NCBI RefSeq assembly: GCF_001746915.1
Contig: NZ_MJGC01000010.1
Span: forward strand, 1 to 64,000
Length of the DNA: 64,000 nt
DNA from: Desertifilum tharense IPPAS B-1220
Lineage (GTDB): Bacteria; Cyanobacteriota; Cyanobacteriia; Cyanobacteriales; Desertifilaceae
Reading direction: 5' to 3'
In this document: in pieces, positions 63,001 through 64,000 of the stretch
Position numbering within the stretch: the first letter of the stretch is position 1
How the letters are laid out: each line of letters opens with the position of its first letter
The notes under the pieces: model-generated
Seen by the model: the letters and a program-made list of their open reading frames with translations, nothing else
Databases searched by the model: none
Told to the model about the DNA's origin: nothing
Made by a program: the position numbers and the translations under genes

Positions 63001-64000
63001 ATAGCCCTTAGCCACCCCAACGCCCCCAATATAAATTTCGCCAGGAATGCCCGCCGGGACGGGATTCAAGTTAGCATCAAGCAGGCGAACCTCTGCATTC
63101 AGAATCGGAGAACCAATCGTTAGCGGGTTATCTCCCGGATGCAATTGCGCCACTGTTGCCCAAATTGTAGCTTCAGTGGGGCCATAAGCGTTGAAAAATC
63201 GACGATCTGCCGCCCAACGATCCACAACCTGACTCGAACAAGCCTCCCCCCCAGTAATCAAGACTTGCAGGCTAGGAAGCGTCGCCGCCGGAAGTACCGC
63301 CAGTACCGCCGGAGTCAGCAAAGCATGGGTAATCGCATTCTCTGCTAAAAACTCAATCAGCGCCATCCCCGGTAATTGAGCAGCCTGGGGTGGGATATAT
63401 AATGTACCTCCACAACCCAAAGCCAGCGCAATTTCAAACACAGACGCATCAAAACTCAAAGAACTGAATTGCAAAATCCGACTATTACCACAAGGGTTAA
63501 ACAGGCGCTTTTGCGCTTCAACCGTATTGCACAACCCCCTATGAGACAGCAGCACCCCTTTAGGCGTCCCCGTAGAACCGGAAGTATAAATAATATAGGC
63601 AAGACTATCCGGCGTGACAGCAACATCAACCCCTAATTCTTCTCCTTCTACACCCTCAAAGCCAACGCGATCCAAACAAAGAATCTCACAACTTCCCCCT
63701 TTTCTAAGTGCTGAGTGCTGAGTGCTGAGTGCTTCTCTGAGTGCTGAGTGCTGAGTGCTGAGTGCTGAGTGGGAAGACAGTGCTGAGTGCTGAGTGCTGA
63801 GTGCTGAGTGGGAAGACAGTGCTGAGTGTAAAGTGCTGAGTGCTGAGTGGGAAGATAGTGCTGAGTCTAATGTGCTGAGTGCTGAGAAGTATAGTAGTAA
63901 GTCAGTATTTACCCATTCTTCCCCCCAACTCCCAACTCCTAATTCCCAACTCCCTTCTTCCCCCCAACTCCCAACTCCTAACTCCCAATTCCCCTCTTCC
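59968..64000 (-). CDS. Nonribosomal peptide synthetase, terminal module A-NMT-PCP-TE (5' end beyond window)
   Basis: The frame is open from the stop at 59968 to the right edge with no stop codon, so the start lies outside the window; a TTG at 63675 is internal. From the stop of the inserted repeat (about 63705) the adenylation domain resumes with EILCLDRVGFEGV. Core motifs follow: A3 YTSGSTGTPKG, A4 LSFDASVFEIA, A5 NAYGPTEATIW, A6 GEIYIGGVGVAKGYL, A7 YQTGDRARYR and A8 GRGDRQIKIRGFRVELGEIE. An N-methyltransferase is inserted between A8 and A10 (RVLEIGCGTGLLLFQ, VVILNSIVQYFPS). Then come A10 LPLTPSGKVDRN, the carrier Ser in DNFFELGGHSLL and a thioesterase with GGWSFGGLVAYEMA and GNHLSLL. It would load, N-methylate and release the last residue. 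The substrate cannot be read with confidence. Two low-complexity repeat blocks are translated in frame. Confidence 0.9.
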   Translation of the reverse strand, partial: EEGNWELGVGSWGEEGSWELGVGSWGEEWVNTDLLLYFSALSTLDSALSSHSALSTLHSALSSHSALSTQHSALSSHSALSTQHSALREALSTQHSALRKGGSCEILCLDRVGFEGVEGEELGVDVAVTPDSLAYIIYTSGSTGTPKGVLLSHRGLCNTVEAQKRLFNPCGNSRILQFSSLSFDASVFEIALALGCGGTLYIPPQAAQLPGMALIEFLAENAITHALLTPAVLAVLPAATLPSLQVLITGGEACSSQVVDRWAADRRFFNAYGPTEATIWATVAQLHPGDNPLTIGSPILNAEVRLLDANLNPVPAGIPGEIYIGGVGVAKGYLNRSELTAERFIEIGDRRFYQTGDRARYRNDGTIEFLGRGDRQIKIRGFRVELGEIEATLQRHPAIQDAVVIPGDEMRLFAYFSLNNTLLQQTTLQALETQQIQRWQTLYNETYNLSASLSAEWEDSAECKVLSAEWEDSAECKVLSAEWEDSAKFQVPSSEKYRSKSVFTPSSPHPPISPSPHPSSPHPLTGWNSSYTGEPIPPEEMQEWVGDRVQQILALKPKRVLEIGCGTGLLLFQIAPHCQTYVATDFSTVSLEVIQAQLTHLPQVQLLHRMATDLEGIDLGAFDVVILNSIVQYFPSEAYLLQVLTAALQAVATDGVVFIGDVRSLPLLTAFHAWVQFSQAEAGIERSILQQQVQQAQFEEPELAIAPAFFQTLPDRFPPVQQVQIRLSRGRSCNEMTQFRYNVLLYLESKPLLSAFPHDWQQNPISVQSVQHYLIAEQPAVYSLTQIKNRRVVEAIATANWLQNNDSPKTVGRMREKLPAMLADSLDPQDWWDLETQLPYRVEITWSSQTETGDYDVIFIREDVQGFASLPLDASAAPYTNNPLQANFARQLIPQLRQALQQSLPEYMIPSVFVPLEALPLTPSGKVDRNRIAQQSRRSLRAANASPVPLTAVATTLIEIWEDLLQIQPIGVQDNFFELGGHSLLATQMTSRIRDALGLELPLKRVFESPTIAQLTPLLEALQASYENPKEPPLVRLDRSAYRRQRPSPIPSPLPTPAVQKLPSPLVPLTLGGSQPPFFCVHPMFGVVFPYLELAYHLEGSDSRRDRFANRSFYGLQAFGLDGKSEPLNRIEAIASSYIQAIQTIQPNGPYYLGGWSFGGLVAYEMAQQLTQAGQEIALLAILDTPAPTHHPTLSQSLKFLLGSALWSTLPFLRDYAVLLTQRFPWFSRSSWSAILRLMPEESRLQLMDESAVRSLLPIVYANSQATYQYKPQPYSDCLTLFKATEQSDAIGRDPTLGWGAFAPHIQVIPVPGNHLSLLKPPHVQTLAQQLGQCFDRTRTSRT
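62425..62655. repeat. Compound repeat block inside the peptide synthetase coding frame (first block)
   Basis: On the plus strand, GATGGGGGGATGGGGAGATG units come first, then a linker (GGTAAATACTGATTTACTCC, 62488-62507), then CACTCAGCACTCAGCACTTT units up to ACTCAGAGAAGCACTTAG. On the minus strand it is translated in frame as three LSAEWEDSAECKV-type units, a linker peptide and a Pro/Ser/His-rich run. It lies between A8 of the adenylation domain and the methyltransferase. Same order of halves as at 1-494 and 12541-12821. Confidence 0.92.
63706..64000. repeat. Compound repeat block inside the peptide synthetase coding frame (second block, inverted)
   Basis: On the plus strand, GTGCTGAGTGCTGAGTGC units come first, then a linker (63884-63915, complement of the linker seen at 62486-62520), then CCCCAACTCCCAACTCC units to the edge. 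It is the reverse complement of the block at 62425-62655. On the minus strand it is translated in frame as WELGVGSWGEEG-type units and then STQHSALSSHSAL-type units, just ahead of the A3 motif of the adenylation domain. It continues past the window. Confidence 0.92.

Noticed and set aside
63673..63675. TTG as start of the peptide synthetase
   Set aside because: The frame continues upstream without a stop and the codon lies inside the adenylation domain just before core A3.

Overview
The window reads as chromosome of a cyanobacterium, probably filamentous or mat-forming. The HIP1 octamer GCGATCGC and its shorter core are scattered through coding and non-coding DNA. Several gene families are typical of that phylum: DUF928, CHAT fused to a haemagglutinin-type secretion domain, XisI and a III-Dv-type CRISPR system. 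Two low-complexity repeat types (GGGAGTTG-like and ACTCAGCAC-like) recur. No rRNA, tRNA or CRISPR array was seen. Genus cannot be fixed from this evidence.

Left part (1-12 kb). A repeat block abuts the stop codon of a 2650-residue secreted protein carrying an N-terminal haemagglutinin/TPS domain, a very long repetitive beta region and a C-terminal CHAT (caspase-like) protease domain. Divergent from it are a MinD/ParA-like ATPase, a small winged-helix protein and two secreted DUF928 paralogues. A 141-bp MITE-like element lies between the winged-helix gene and the first DUF928 gene.

Contractile injection system (12-22.5 kb). A minus-strand arm (DUF4255 cap, sheath, two tube paralogues, two tail-assembly paralogues, DUF6760) and a plus-strand arm (second DUF4255 protein, AAA+ ATPase) flank a histidine kinase/response regulator pair. 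Baseplate, spike and LysM genes are absent, so the machine must be completed elsewhere. A DUF4157 protein at 36-38.6 kb is a candidate cargo.

CRISPR island (22.5-36 kb). A WYL regulator (TIGR03985-like) and an HD phosphohydrolase face a tandem Csx3-Csx3-ATPase and an operon of cas10 (GGDD, no HD), a large Cas7-Cas5-Cas11-like fusion, a double Cas7, csx19, a Cas7-insertion protein and a CARF protein with an unassigned C-terminal domain. This matches the III-Dv arrangement. cas1, cas2, cas6 and an array are missing here. The island is visibly richer in A+T than its surroundings.

Centre (36-54 kb). After the DUF4157 gene come a pseudokinase-TM-PstS-like protein and a second MITE-like element with the same ends as the first. 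Two consecutive fusion enzymes for surface polysaccharide follow (glycosyltransferase-UDP-galactopyranose mutase, and GH1-RmlD). Then comes a Leloir galactose operon on the minus strand (GH2 beta-galactosidase, galT, an M24 pseudo-peptidase, galK), with a cupin gene convergent to it.

Right part (53-64 kb). Cobalamin genes (cbiD, cobK, cobL, cobH, cobI) are interrupted by an ATPase/DUF4276/XisI cassette. The last 4 kb are the C-terminal module of a nonribosomal peptide synthetase (A-NMT-PCP-TE), whose frame runs off the right edge. Two blocks of the low-complexity repeat sit inside this frame without a stop codon and in opposite orientations, which is the most unusual structural feature of the window.
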